Assembly: GCA_031763025.1 (NCBI GenBank)
Contig: JASSKH010000019.1
Span: forward strand, 7,460,336 to 7,524,335
Origin: Macrocystis pyrifera
Lineage: Eukaryota > Sar > Phaeophyceae > Laminariales > Laminariaceae
Reading direction: 5' to 3'
Length of the DNA: 64,000 nt
Shown here: piece after piece, positions 33,955 to 44,477 of the stretch
Layout of the letters: each line of letters opens with the position of its first letter
How positions within the stretch are numbered: position 1 is the stretch's first letter
Notes under the pieces: generated by a model
Told to the model about the DNA's origin: nothing
Seen by the model: the letters and a program-made list of their open reading frames with translations, nothing else
Databases searched by the model: none
Made by a program: the position numbers and the translations under genes

Positions 33955-34640
33955 CGCGTCGGGTCACAGGCGTCCAGATGGTCGACCTTGAAGCCTATGC
34001 CCCAGATGAGGTCGTGTGGGCTGGCCTCGGCGATGTGCTTGTCGCCGGTTGCTATTAGCTCCTCCCGTAGCTCCGGGTGTTGGCGGAACTTGGAGAAGTT
34101 AATGTAGAGGGCGATGGTGTAGCGGTGTCGCTCCCAGACCATTTCGTCGAAGGCGGAAACGGTTCGCCCAAGTGCTTTTTGGCGGGCTAAGTCGCGGGTC
34201 GCTTTGATGCGGCGCTCAGTTGTGATGTCCCCGAAGAGCGCGGCCTTCTGCGCGATCATCATCTGCTCAGCGCAGTTGTATGTGACGCCATCGTGTTCGA
34301 TGTCGCACAGGTACCACTGCGAAAAGACAGAAGAGGAGTCCCAGAAGAAGTGGAAAGATGAGGCGGCCTCTGCGGTGACGTGTGCAGTTGATGGCGTCTT
34401 TTGTGTCGGGGGTGGGGGGCGACGATAATCTTTCCTATCGCCGCCTGGCGTCGACGGAGGTAGAGTCAGCAACGATCGAGCGGTGCTGGCCGTAAAACTC
34501 GTGTTCGCGGGGGAATTGCTCGGCAAAGCCGAGGTACCGGGGCGGTCCTCGCCGGGGCTTATCAGCCGGGCGGGACGACCCTCAAGCGCCCTATCGTCCA
34601 ACGTTTGGAGAACAGGGGCATACTCGCTAGGGGATGCCAC
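33453..34640 (-). CDS. NADAR-domain protein segment within the polyprotein of element A
   Basis: 395 codons, but only the first about 250 are meaningful. Residues 97-246 (34,352-33,903) match the NADAR (YbiA-like) fold motif by motif: FHFFWDSSSVFSQWY, TYNCAEQMMIAQKA, LGRTVSAFDEMVW, IALYINFSKF, LREELIATGDKHIAEASP, DLIWGIGF and RWRGRNLLGRILMDVR. Family members are N-glycosidases acting on ADP-ribose-type linkages, in riboflavin-intermediate breakdown or reversal of DNA/nucleotide ADP-ribosylation. All the motifs, including the conserved EQ pair, are present, suggesting function was kept until recently. After residue about 250 the real protein probably shifts frame into the protease. The first codon is GTG and the frame is open further upstream, so it is not an independent start. 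The role in the element is unknown. Confidence 0.85.
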   Translation of the reverse strand: MASPSEYAPVLQTLDDRALEGRPARLISPGEDRPGTSALPSNSPANTSFTASTARSLLTLPPSTPGGDRKDYRRPPPPTQKTPSTAHVTAEAASSFHFFWDSSSVFSQWYLCDIEHDGVTYNCAEQMMIAQKAALFGDITTERRIKATRDLARQKALGRTVSAFDEMVWERHRYTIALYINFSKFRQHPELREELIATGDKHIAEASPHDLIWGIGFKVDHLDACDPTRWRGRNLLGRILMDVRANLGANRSAQPPFPPHLHDPEPTPPPPTPLGSPPQPTASTKQARPLHGNRLPLHLGHSYRRLPPTPTPAATLPKCPPSTPPLTATSLPAARRYRNTDHALQAASLPSTTRRSRRKYSCTAAPPPPLRAANSWHCSIPARPSRLSPQPRWNN

Positions 34641-34698
34641 ACCTGGGGTCCGTGTCCACGCTTTGCGCGAAGCAGGCGAGGAGGACGGGCCAGAGGGC

Positions 34699-35775
34699 TC
34701 AGGGCAGACCCTGGTCGACGTTGGTCGCGAGTCTTCCGTATTTAAAACGGGACTGTCCCTCGAGGCTCAGGGACAGCGGTGGTGTCAACACCGTGGCAGC
34801 TGGAGGAAGCCCGTCGTTCGCGGGTTCAACGCTGTCACAAGAAATGCGCGCATGCTGGAACAAGCGCGCATGGAGCGGCCGATTTGTGGCAGGCTCAGGG
34901 GGCGATGGCCCGGTAGACGAAACAGTAGTTTCGTGTGAACCGGAACCGCTGGTAGCCGTAATCGTCGAGACGTTTCCCAGGGTAGCAATGTCTGGGGTCT
35001 CGGCAATAGTCGGCAAGCAGCGTTGCTCACCACCAGAAGACGTCGAGTGGAGCATCCCGGTGGGGCTCGGCGTCTTGACCTCCTCCCGCCCACACCTCAA
35101 GGCAATCACTTGGGCAAGATGATCAGTGCTTGAACAAGTGGCTGTGAAATGGGCTGGGGTAGGGGGGGGGCATTGGAGGGCAGGGGTCGGGGAGGCGTGA
35201 TGCACGTGATTTACTCGTGCGTCCTGGGAGCCTCGGGTGCTCGCAGTAGATGCTGTTAGTGGAGATGCGGCAGTTGCTCCACCAGCGGTTTGTCAGTTGG
35301 TGCGGAAGGTGCCCGGCAGCCGTTGGTTCGGATGGGTACCCGAGTGGTTGCTGCCCATCCGCATGTTCGCGGGGGCGGCAGGTGCGGAAGTGTTGGTCGC
35401 AGGGGTATGCACCGTCAATGCTGAAGACGAGGGGGCAGGCTTGATGCGTTGTCGATGTAACTGTTGCCCTGGCGACTGTCGGTTGCCGTTGTCGTATGAC
35501 CGGCCGTTGTTGTGGCGCCAGTTGTCGGAGTGCCCGTTGTTGCCGCGGTAGTTGCGGGAGTGGTTCTGGTTGGAGCGGTTGCTGTTGTAGTTTCCGCTGC
35601 GGTTGTTGTTGTTGTTGCCTCGACGGTTGTTGTTGTCGTAGCGGTTGGAGTTTCGCTCCAGGTTGTGCTCGTAGTGTCCACGGCGATATAAGAGCATCCT
35701 CTGCTGCCATTGGCGGTAGGCGTACCGGGCTGAGGATGCCGAACGTGTTGCGAAGTGCTCGGAGAAGGTCTTCAT
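34699..35775 (-). pseudogene. Gag/nucleocapsid-like region of element A
   Basis: One frame from 35,775 reads WHGHSMKTFSEHFATRS, then an Arg/Asn-rich stretch of about 60 residues (RYDNNNRRGNNNNNRSGN and similar), a basic low-complexity RNA-binding-like region that could replace zinc knuckles; no CCHC is present. A stop at 35,293 is followed in the same frame by a Ser/Thr/Pro-rich linker (35,205-34,699). The frame then changes to the NADAR frame near 34,700. The capsid part upstream seems missing or scrambled. Confidence 0.5.
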
Positions 35776-36300
35776 ACTATGTCCGTGCCATTGCAGTTGG
35801 GGAAGGGATCACTGTGAGCTCGTAGGGCGTGGGCGTGGGACACCACGACGTTCCGCCTCCGTCGTGGGCTCCGTGGTGGCTCTCGTCATCAGGCTGCGCG
35901 CTCGTGTGGAGAGGGGCGCTGTCGTCGTGGGAGGGCGCTGTCGAGGTGGGAAGGGGCGGTGTCACCGGCGATGGCGTGTCCGTCGTGGGGCGGGTGGTTG
36001 GGGGTGTCAGGGGAGCGGGTCGAGACGGTTGCGTTCCACACATAGCCGCGGCCGGCGTTCGAGTGACAATACCGTGGCTCAAGTAAACGGGTATGGGCGG
36101 CCCCGATGAACTCGGAAGAAACACCCTCGGTGGCGGCGCGGGCCAGAACGAAGGCGATCGACGGGTTACAGTCGGGTGTGAAGAGCCGCCATACACGGTG
36201 TGTCTCTAGCGAGACATCCGAGGCCGTCGGGTCGTGTGTACTCTGCATCCAGCGGAGCTTAGCGTCGAGGAAGACCCAGTCATTGGGCTCAAAGCCGAAC
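35776..36300 (-). pseudogene. N-terminal remnant of element A Gag
   Basis: Two overlapping minus-strand frames are open. One contains NDWVFLDAKLRWMQSTHDP and VWRLFTPDCNPSIAFVLA, which looks structured. The other is Pro/Thr-rich and ends YELTVIPSPTAM, similar to a segment of element C. Frames switch at least once, so the Gag start cannot be placed. Confidence 0.4.
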
Positions 36301-36394
36301 GTCTGCGGGTGCCGGTGCCCAGTGGTATGGAAAAGAGGGGAAAAGGGGAATAGAAGGGAAAGAGGAAAAAAAGAGCAAGGAAAAATCGGTGTGT

Positions 36395-36900
36395 GGGTTG
36401 GTGCAACCTTTTAGAACCCCCGGGGTATAATACTTCATTTCGAGGTTTCGATCCTGCACCTCTGACTTCTCCAAGGCGTTTTATGTTTTAGCCCAGTTTT
36501 GTTGACGACACACGGGGGATTCACATAAAATGCACAGTATTTCAACTCCGTCAAAGTTGTTCTTGTTAGAGTCGTTGTTTCGTTAGGGTGCGAATGTTCA
36601 CGCCGCCGCGGCCAAAGGCGCGAGCTTCCCCAAACCCCCGCGTCTTCTCTTGGCATGCATTCTCGTAGATGTTGTTCAGGCCCGAAATCGTAAGTTCCAG
36701 AGATCGACAAGTCCGCGGCGAAGGTCCTACTTGCGTTTTTTTTGTGGGCGCGCTCCGAACGGAAACAACAGGAACTAACAGCCTGGAAATGTTCCGCCCT
36801 GGGTTATGTCAATTGCTCTAGCTAGATCATCCTACTACGCATGAGCTCCCGGGCGTTTTTTTCACCCAAAAGCGCTTTGCGCCCCGGAAGCGTTTTCACC
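36395..36900 (+). repeat. 500-bp dispersed repeat abutting element A
   Basis: Inverted counterpart of 2,399-2,915. It starts about 95 bp beyond the last Gag-like sequence of element A, so the repeat may be the pre-existing insertion target or a terminal part of the element. Confidence 0.5.
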
Positions 36901-37147
36901 AAACATTTCGGTACTTTACACGACGAGAGAGTTTGAGATGGTCAAGGGACGTAATCTGATGGATTAAAAAAAAAACTAACCCCACGACGAAATCGACCTT
37001 AACCTTCAAGTGCGGCGTTCTTCTTGGTGTGCTGCATCGATTGCCTGGCGACCACAGCGCGCGATACATGTACGGAGGCATCGCCTCCAGTGCCGTCTTT
37101 TCGTGCCCTGTTTGGTTCTCGCTTTCAGAATCCACCCCTGCTATTGC

Positions 37148-37475
37148 CGGCGTCTCCGGTGGCTTCGTAGGTGGTCCGTGAGAATATGCAGATCAATTTC
37201 GTGGGTTCGTGTCTCACCGAGCTCATGCTCGTAGGGGTTATTTTCGCGTCATACATTTGATGAGCGGAAAGCGCGAGAGCGTGAGTTAGCTGTACATTCG
37301 ACGAAAATCGACGAGCAGTGGGAATGCTGAACCCTATGCGAGACGAAAAATAAACGCACGTATCAGGGGAGAGAAGGGACGACACCTGTGACCACGGCTT
37401 GTCCAGAAGATCGCTGAGGGTAAAACCTCCTACGAGTTAGGCTGGAAAGTAAAAGTGATGATTGAATAAAACAAA
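37148..37475 (+). mobile_element. tRNA-derived SINE, copy 2
   Basis: Head with A-box-like GTGGCTTCGTAGGTGG and B-box-like GGGTTCGTGTCTC, conserved body (GAGAGCGTGAGTTAGCT, ACACCTGTGACCACGGCTTG, AAACCTCCTACGAGTTAGGC) and 3' tail GGAAAGTAAAAGTGATGATT followed by an A-rich end. Full-length relative of 21,202-21,515. Confidence 0.7.
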
Positions 37476-37897
37476 AAACGTTTGTCGCGCGTTTTCGCCC
37501 GCTGCTTATCTTTTGTCTTGACTTGGAAATCGTATTTTTTAGAGACCTCTTTTTCCTACCCGTCTGTTTTACATATACCAAATATTGTGACTTCGTACCC
37601 TGCTACCCTGCCCGCCGTACCCTACCTACTTCCATCAACCGTGCATTGTTTACAATGGTTTATCGTTTACCACACACTGCCTATTTTCGTAGACGCCACT
37701 CATATAACAGATACGCGGAGCTTCCGGTGCTAGATGTCGACGGGTAGAACTAGTAGTTTAAGCTCCCCCGCGAAGTTCAGAGGGGGGGAAACAGACGTTT
37801 AAAAGTGACAATTACAGCAGAAAGCACCCGCCACTGCCTGAGTGGGAGATAATTTCACGTTTATGTCCTTTTTACGACGCAAGGGGAGGTATGACGT

Positions 37898-38990
37898 GGG
37901 CGCGGCATGCTCCTATTCCGGTACTGCGCGGGGCTCACACTTTTCAAGAACGGCTGATGACAACAAAGTTCTATTGGTTGGATTGCTCTCTAGGAGCCCA
38001 AAAGAAGGGTAAGCTAGCTTCGACAGTAAGCATCCTGATCACTGTCAACGTAATAAGTATCCAGCGGTGTGTACCGTCGTTTGCGTAGCCAATGCTCGTC
38101 TCGATAGGGAACAATAACTAACACGGCCTTGTTTCAACCATGTTTCTCACTCGCGTTTCACGCCAGGACTTGCCGGGGGTGAGATCTTACGTATACGAGG
38201 AGATGGCACCACTCCCTATCATGGCCGTCCGTCGCACTCCTTGGGCGGTCTTGTTGGTCCTCTACGCTGTCCACAATACTCAGGGGCAACTGACGACATG
38301 CACCTCAAACGACCAGGGCACTGCTGTGAGGGTGTCATCCAATCTTCGTTCTTGCGGTCGGGCTTTGAATTGCGTTTCCGACAAATTGCGTGAACCGAAA
38401 AATTCCATCGCACCTGCTGGATGATAAGGCTTGCACTCCACCCGTCCGAATTCACGCTCTCGTCTGCGAGGCCCGACTTATTGTTGTGCCTAGTGTCTAA
38501 CATATTTGAACCTTCGTTTCGTCCATGCTTTCAAACGCTAAACCATGATGCAGTGCTTCCTCAGTCAGCAAAATGTTGCGCTCGGATGTGTCACAGGATC
38601 GGACATAGGGACTTGTACACAAATTGCCGGCGTTGATGTTTGCACCCTTACGATCCCCACTACTACGAACGGTGAGGTGAGAAACCAGCAAAGACGGCGA
38701 TAGCGGGGTGTCACGATGAAGGCTTCGTGGTATACTCGCTTGGAGCCACCCTGGCCAGGAACCCTACCTTTTTTCAGAGTAGTCCATTCATTTTCTGTGT
38801 TCATTTGTTCCGCGACATGGACCGACATGTACGTGATCGTTCACACTACGTCAAAACTACACGTTCGGTGGCGGTCTTCGGACGAATATACAGATAATAT
38901 TGTTCGGGTGTCATTATCCTGCATGGAAAATGGTTACGTTCGCCGTTGGTCAATTTGTTTTCGACCGCTTGGATTGTTCCCGCTTGCTTT
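37898..38990 (+). pseudogene. Secreted Cys-containing protein gene fragment (copy 2)
   Basis: Inverted paralogue of 656-1,735. An ATG at 38,221 gives a signal-peptide-like start (MAVRRTPWAVLLVLYAV, likely cleavage near NTQG/QL) and runs 68 codons to TGA at 38,422-38,424. A second conserved frame (about 38,546-38,700) reads MMQCFLSQQNVALGC, then DIGTCTQIAGVDVCTLTIP, a Cys-spaced pattern, followed by a potential donor GGTGAG. Either this is a spliced gene with two short exons or a frameshifted pseudogene. I infer a possible link to the Root_cap-like gene at 43.2 kb but cannot show it. Confidence 0.45.
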
Positions 38991-39029
38991 ACGGAGAGAT
39001 GTCGGTAGGCGCCTCTCTGTTGCCCGATA

Positions 39030-41950
39030 ACTAGGCCGATCGTTCAACCCCGTCATCTGCATGATTCGCCAGCTTCCCCCCGTTGTGCGGTTGGAGAACA
39101 GCGTCTACATCCCATAGTTTTAAAGGCATGATTGGTGTCATCGATACTGGCATGAATTTCTCGGAAATATGTGTATAACGCTAACGTCGGCGATTTAGCC
39201 AAAAAAAGAGTGATGCTACGGTAGGGGAGGGCGCCCTCGAGTTTTCGGCCGCGTTTACGCCACAGGAACGCGTGATGTTTTTTTATCGCGTAAAACAGGA
39301 GATATAACGTATGTATTTGAGCAGAACAACAGACAATCCCGTTGCGGTGCATTTCGCGCAACCAAACGGCTTGGAATCTAAAGACTTCAAAATTATGAAG
39401 GTAGTCACTTGGCGGATTTGCTCTGATCGTCTTAGAAACACTCCTCCTACCGTAGCACCAGTCGTACACGTTTTAGTTTGAGGGCGGAACGAAAACGTTT
39501 GAGGTAAATTATTTTGCACCGCTAGGCGTCATCCACTAAGCTGGTATCATGCACCGACGTAGAACATCCTGTCTGAAGAAATTTCACGCGTTCGTGACCG
39601 CGACCGATCACTATGATTAACAGTCATAGCCACGTTCGACTACGTCAACGTACAGTATACAACCCTTAGTAAATGACCGAATATCAACGTATTTCTTCCT
39701 AGACTTGGAGTGACTATTCCGTGCAGTGTTTGGTTTATCTCTCCGCTATCACAACATCGGCTACGGGGCAGACTGGGTGCTGCTGTCGACCAGAATCGAA
39801 CACTATTTGCGCAGCCAGCTAGCAGTAACAGTAAAACAGGCCACAAGTACCATTTTTTCATAACGCCAATTTCGCCCGCCCTCCCGTCGTTCTTCAGCCT
39901 TGCTATGTGCCCGCAGACTGTGAGTGCCAAGGCGGCGTTTGTGCCAACAGTATGAAGAGCAACTTGTGCGGTGAGGCGGGCAATCATACCTGTTCATGAA
40001 AGTACGTCGCCGATTTTTTCTTCGATCATGTTTTCATGAAGGGCATACCTGCGCGTGCCTTCTTAACGTTTCGCTGTTCGGCACGTGCCACTCTTCGCGA
40101 AAATGATATACGAGGGCTCAGGACTCACGATCTTCAGCAGAAAAGAATATGTTACAGTCATCCAAACCAGGGCTCCGGACTCACGTTTTTCAGCAACAAA
40201 AATACAGTACGGCGTCAATCATCCATACGTTGGATTCCATCAGGGCACATGTCATTGTTGCAGGCGGGGGTGGTTACTCCTATCGACACAGAGTAACACA
40301 GATAACCAAACCGATAAACACGTAGTGCACATTCGGCGATCATGGGAAGATCTCCCAGTCAAATATTTTGGTTCATACAAAATGTCAACACGCAAAGAGT
40401 TGACATCACTCCGTTGCTTCTACCCTCAGGGCATAGAGTCGTAGGCTCTCATCAGAAATACTGCACAGTGCAGCTCTCCCCCTCTCGCATCTAAAAACTC
40501 AGGTTGATTTGTTTCCGTAAGGCAAAGTGCATGTTTCGGCGTTGTGGGAACGATACAATCAGCTGGCTGCATTTTCTGGCAGGTCCAATCAGTAGCTCGC
40601 GACTATCAGTAGATATATCGTACGGCCCCCGTGCCTAACTCAAGTACGGAGGTTTTACTTGTTTCACCATCTCGTTTCCCGGCGGAAATTGAACTGTTCC
40701 TTATGCTTATCGTTGTTGTAGTTTTTGAAAACAAAATCGCGTTGGGTTTCTGCTGACCAAGTACCTGAATGGACCGTCGGTGTCTTGCTAATATCCACGC
40801 TGTGATGCTGGGCTAACGAAACCGCGGCTTCACAGAAGTACACGCTGCGCGTTCGTTCACTGAGAGTGCAGACGTCACTTGGTTTGAGTCTCGTTCCTTT
40901 TGTCTTGCCTCGATGACCGTTGGAAACATCGTCGATGCAGCAATAGGGCTAAGTTGCGTCGAATGTGGTTGATAGGACGCCTACTACGTTAGAGGTGGCG
41001 CTTGTTCTGGTCTGAGTGCTGTCACTCCTTTGAGAAGCTACAGTGTGTAGTTGCATGAGAAGATATCTTTTTTTAAACGCAGACGTTTAACCCCGACATG
41101 TCCCAAGCATTGGAGCAATATTGCGCCAACAATAATGGGTTGCGTCATGTCGAAGAACCCCGTCAGCCCTGCAGCGTTTTAGCCCAAAAAGGCCAAGTGC
41201 AAACCTTTTTCGTACTACCACGGGTCATACGTTATGTTTTCAATATGTGCAACACATTCGTAGCACGAGCCACGCGTTTTATGCACACATTTAAGCTGAC
41301 CAACATGTTCTACCTTTCCCCTTGTTCTTCCCACTCGGCACAACGGGTCTTTGCCTCTACTTCGACAACCAGGTTTCACGCCAGGTACGAAGTGACCAGT
41401 GATGTCACATATTGACGAAGAGGGATTGGTCTTTTGTTGGAGACGACAGCTTGAGAGGATACCATACGGCAGGCTAATCGGCGACCTCTGCCAGTACCTA
41501 ATACGACACATACCTTATATGTCGGTTTGTAATCACTCGCGAAAAGATATGTGGAGTATGTGTGAATTTTGAGCCGCAGAAAGGTGTTGTCACTGTGCCC
41601 TAATTGCTTCACACAGGTTTGGTTAGTCACGAGCGGATGTTTGAGCAATGACAGTAGCACCAAGTACGTACATTCCAAAAAGTCAAAATAAACCACCTCC
41701 TCACGGGACGCTTGCAGTCAGTCGCCAGGTGCAATGGCCAGCACGGCGCACAGCTACCAGTGAAGTGTGTAGCACTTCGCAGACGGTGAGTTGGGGGACC
41801 TCGACCACATTCTTGGCTTTGTTTTGTTTTCTCTGATTGACGCTCATCACATGTACATATATTGCGTCTTCTTCATACCCCTGATTCCGCGACCTTTCGC
41901 CATAATGTTTTAATCCCTAGGGATGCCTCTTGACGAGGACGTTCACCACA
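39030..41950. other. No supported gene over 2.9 kb
   Basis: A 62-65 bp direct duplication lies at about 40,108-40,215 (shared GGGCTC(A/C)GGACTCACG and TTCAGCA). Otherwise nothing is recognised. Confidence 0.4.
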
Positions 41951-41956
41951 ATGTCA

Positions 41957-42450
41957 GATGACACTACGGTAGCGCGATAGTTTAGCACAATAGGGTACAC
42001 GTTGCGGTCACGCCTTTTTTTTTTTGGTGGACTGTGTGCTTGTTTCAGACTTCAGAACCTACGCAATTGATACCTGTTCAGTGCTGTCTTTTAGACCAAG
42101 AAATGCTGCTTGCTTGAGCAATAATCCACAGATACGTCGTACGTGAATGCGACCCAGTACAATACATCAACAGTGCGCAAACTTGAACTGATCTTGCACA
42201 AAAGCGACACTCCGGTGACGCGATATATTAGCACAATAGGGTACAAGTTGCGGTCACGCCTTTTCCTGGTGGACTGCGTGTTTGTTTCTTACATTAGAGC
42301 CTACGCAATTGAAACATGTTCAGTGCTGTCGTTTAGACCAAAAAATGCTGCTTGCTTAAGCAATATTCCATAGATACATCCTACTTGAATGCGACCCGGT
42401 ACAATCTATCAACAGTGCGCAAAATTGAACTGATCTTGCACAAAAGCGTC
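41957..42450 (+). repeat. Two tandem units of about 247 bp
   Basis: Shared landmarks GCACAATAGGGTACA at 41,984 and 42,231, then GTTGCGGTCACGCC, CCTACGCAATTGA, TGTTCAGTGCTGTC and CTTGCACAAAAGCG. About 85-90 percent similar by eye. Non-coding. Confidence 0.75.
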
Positions 42451-43190
42451 TAATGTAGAAATTGCACATACGTGAAATGCTATCTGGTTTGAGCGTATTT
42501 ACTTTGACGTTTAGCACCCAGTTCCCATTTTGTATTTAGACTCCGCTGTGGGCCCATCCCATTAGCCACCTTACTCTCACTTAGTGGTGAAGAAATACGA
42601 TCAGCCCGCCACAGCATCCGCCAGAGGCCAACCTGGCACCCTGGTAATAATTGCCAGCACGTCGGCCGTACGTGCTTACAACAACTCCCCTTGTACATAC
42701 AAAAGCATTGAGTTTACGTGAAAATCTGAATAGCTTTGCACGTACGACCAATTTCCTGGCATGCCTAACAAAACCGCTTCGAGTGCTACTCCACGGAGTG
42801 ATAATCGACACGGATTGCTCTTGACGGCAGATTGTATGGTCTACAGGTAGTCCACGCAGCCTTCATCAGCATGTAGTGATTGATCCTTGATGATGCCATG
42901 CTTTGTCGTGTTTTCCGACATCTCTCCGTAGATAAAGGATCATCTTGGCGGCTTTGTTTGCTTCCTGGTTCACGCGGGTGCCTTAAGCAACCAACCATTG
43001 GATCCTACAGTACGCTTCGCAAGCGTAGGGAGCGCATAGACCGGTGACGATCCGCCCCATCCACTATTGAACCATCTTCGCGTCAACGGCGTCGTTCGTT
43101 TGTTTTTGTTGGGGTTAGTGTCTGTCTACCTGCGTTCGTTGTTGCCTATTGACCTTTATGGATCGATTGCTAACTTTATTGAGGTCCCTT
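42450..43190. other. Upstream region of the Root_cap-like gene, first exon not found
   Basis: No ATG-led frame with a signal peptide joins convincingly to the acceptor at 43,197. Branch-point-like TGCTAAC lies at 43,168-43,174. Confidence 0.35.
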
Positions 43191-43197
43191 CTACCAG

Positions 43198-44130
43198 AAC
43201 TGGAACGTGAACAATGGAGTGTGCCCGGACGGGTCAGACGTATGCAATGACCCCCACATGAAAGGCCTCCGCGGCCAGAAAATTGATTGGTCTGGAGTCG
43301 ATGGCGCCTGGTACAACATGATCAAGGATGAGGATGTCAGTCTCCATGTGAAAGTCCGGTTGACGGCTCCTCTGCCCGAGGAGTTCCCTGATCGCCAGCT
43401 GATCACGGGCCTTAGCGTTTTGTCAGAGGAGAACTCTCTTGTGATCGAAGTAAATAACCCCTATGCTATCGACACAAACGGGTGTCCCGGCGTGACCTCC
43501 CCCTGCCTTTCGGACGGCGGACTTCGCGCTGTCGTTGACGGAGAGGAAGCCGAAGGCGTCCTTCACTTTTCCAGAGACGATTATGTGGCAGATGGCATCA
43601 CTGTGTCGGCGTCAAACTTACCCACCGAGTGCCGTCAGTTTGGCGGAGACAAGATTTGGGCCTGTTTGTACGACGAAATGGTGCAAGGCACCCGCGAGCT
43701 GGCTATAGAGCCGAACTTCGAAGACTGGATCCTGCGTTTCGAAGACATGGCGGCGCCTAACTGGTGCGCGCAGTACATCGATCAGCACGATCTTGCCGAT
43801 TTGCAGTCTGTCCATGCCGTCTTTAAAATCGTGACATCATCGGTAACTGTGCGTCTTAACGTCGGTTTGAACTCCCAAGGGGATGGCGAGCTTAACTGGG
43901 ATGGTCGGATATTGCCCGACCTGGAGTTCTGGCAGATGGACGTGGGGCTGGACGGCCTGTCCCTTGATCACGAGTCGTTGTCCGGAATTCTGGGTGAGAC
44001 GGCCCGCCCGGTGCTGGATGAGGACGGCCGCGAGGTGATGGAAGGGTTCAAGGCATTCCGTGGAATCGTGGACGACTACCGTGTGTCCGGTCCTCTAGGC
44101 ACGGACTTCGCCCTCCTCAACAAACCCTAA
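43198..44130 (+). CDS. Root_cap/LEA-like domain protein (host gene, 5' end incomplete)
   Basis: The reading frame runs from about 43,183 to TAA 44,128-44,130 with no in-frame ATG near its start. The first possible start codon is GTG at 43,207. TGCTAAC plus a pyrimidine-containing tract and CAG at 43,195-43,197 form a plausible 3' splice site, so an upstream exon (perhaps with a signal peptide) is likely. The protein contains CNDPHMKGLRGQKIDWSG near its start, ITGLSVL, IEVNNPYAIDTNGCPG, a Cys-containing LPTECRQFGGDKIW, and ends DDYRVSGPLGTDFALLN. This order resembles the Root_cap (PF06830-like) family and related von Willebrand-like DPH domains in algae. Codon usage is GC-rich and even, unlike the flanks, which supports a real gene. 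Function unknown; probably extracellular. Confidence 0.65.
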   Translation, partial: NWNVNNGVCPDGSDVCNDPHMKGLRGQKIDWSGVDGAWYNMIKDEDVSLHVKVRLTAPLPEEFPDRQLITGLSVLSEENSLVIEVNNPYAIDTNGCPGVTSPCLSDGGLRAVVDGEEAEGVLHFSRDDYVADGITVSASNLPTECRQFGGDKIWACLYDEMVQGTRELAIEPNFEDWILRFEDMAAPNWCAQYIDQHDLADLQSVHAVFKIVTSSVTVRLNVGLNSQGDGELNWDGRILPDLEFWQMDVGLDGLSLDHESLSGILGETARPVLDEDGREVMEGFKAFRGIVDDYRVSGPLGTDFALLNKP

Positions 44131-44477
44131 GGGACAGCTCTTCCAACAGAGTTCAATGGTACCCCCATGTTCAGACAACGTCTTTTTGCACGTCATGAAT
44201 GATACTAAAGTACCGTCGAGAGCACCGACAGTGAGGAGATAGGTTTGTAAGCGACGGGGTACAATACTGTTTTTTTTGTTTTTTTATTTAAATGCAACCG
44301 ACACCTATGCGCGTTGCGTAGGATGAGCGGAGGACGAGATGATACGCTCCAATCGGGTATACATATATTCACATCGCGAGAGGAAGTTCCATGTTACACA
44401 GATGCATTTTCTTATTATATTTTAGCGTGCATCGAGAATCTCCATACGACAGCAGATCAAAGCTGAAGGTGTCAACA

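Larger units (their letters stand above)
28288..36300 (-). mobile_element. Ty3/gypsy retrotransposon A with NADAR domain, chromodomain and Tudor-like tail
   Basis: Reading the minus strand from 36.3 kb down, the order is: Gag remnant with Asn/Arg-rich NC-like region, linker, NADAR domain, aspartic protease, pre-RT linker, RT, RNase H, integrase (HHCC and D,D35E), chromodomain, Tudor-like segment. RT before integrase defines Ty3/gypsy. Protease, RT, RNase H and integrase share one frame, broken by TAA at 31,491-31,489 and TAG at 30,813-30,811, with a local frame excursion between about 33,150 and 32,660. The copy is therefore inactive but only moderately decayed. Terminal repeats and target duplication were not identified. 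Confidence 0.85.
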
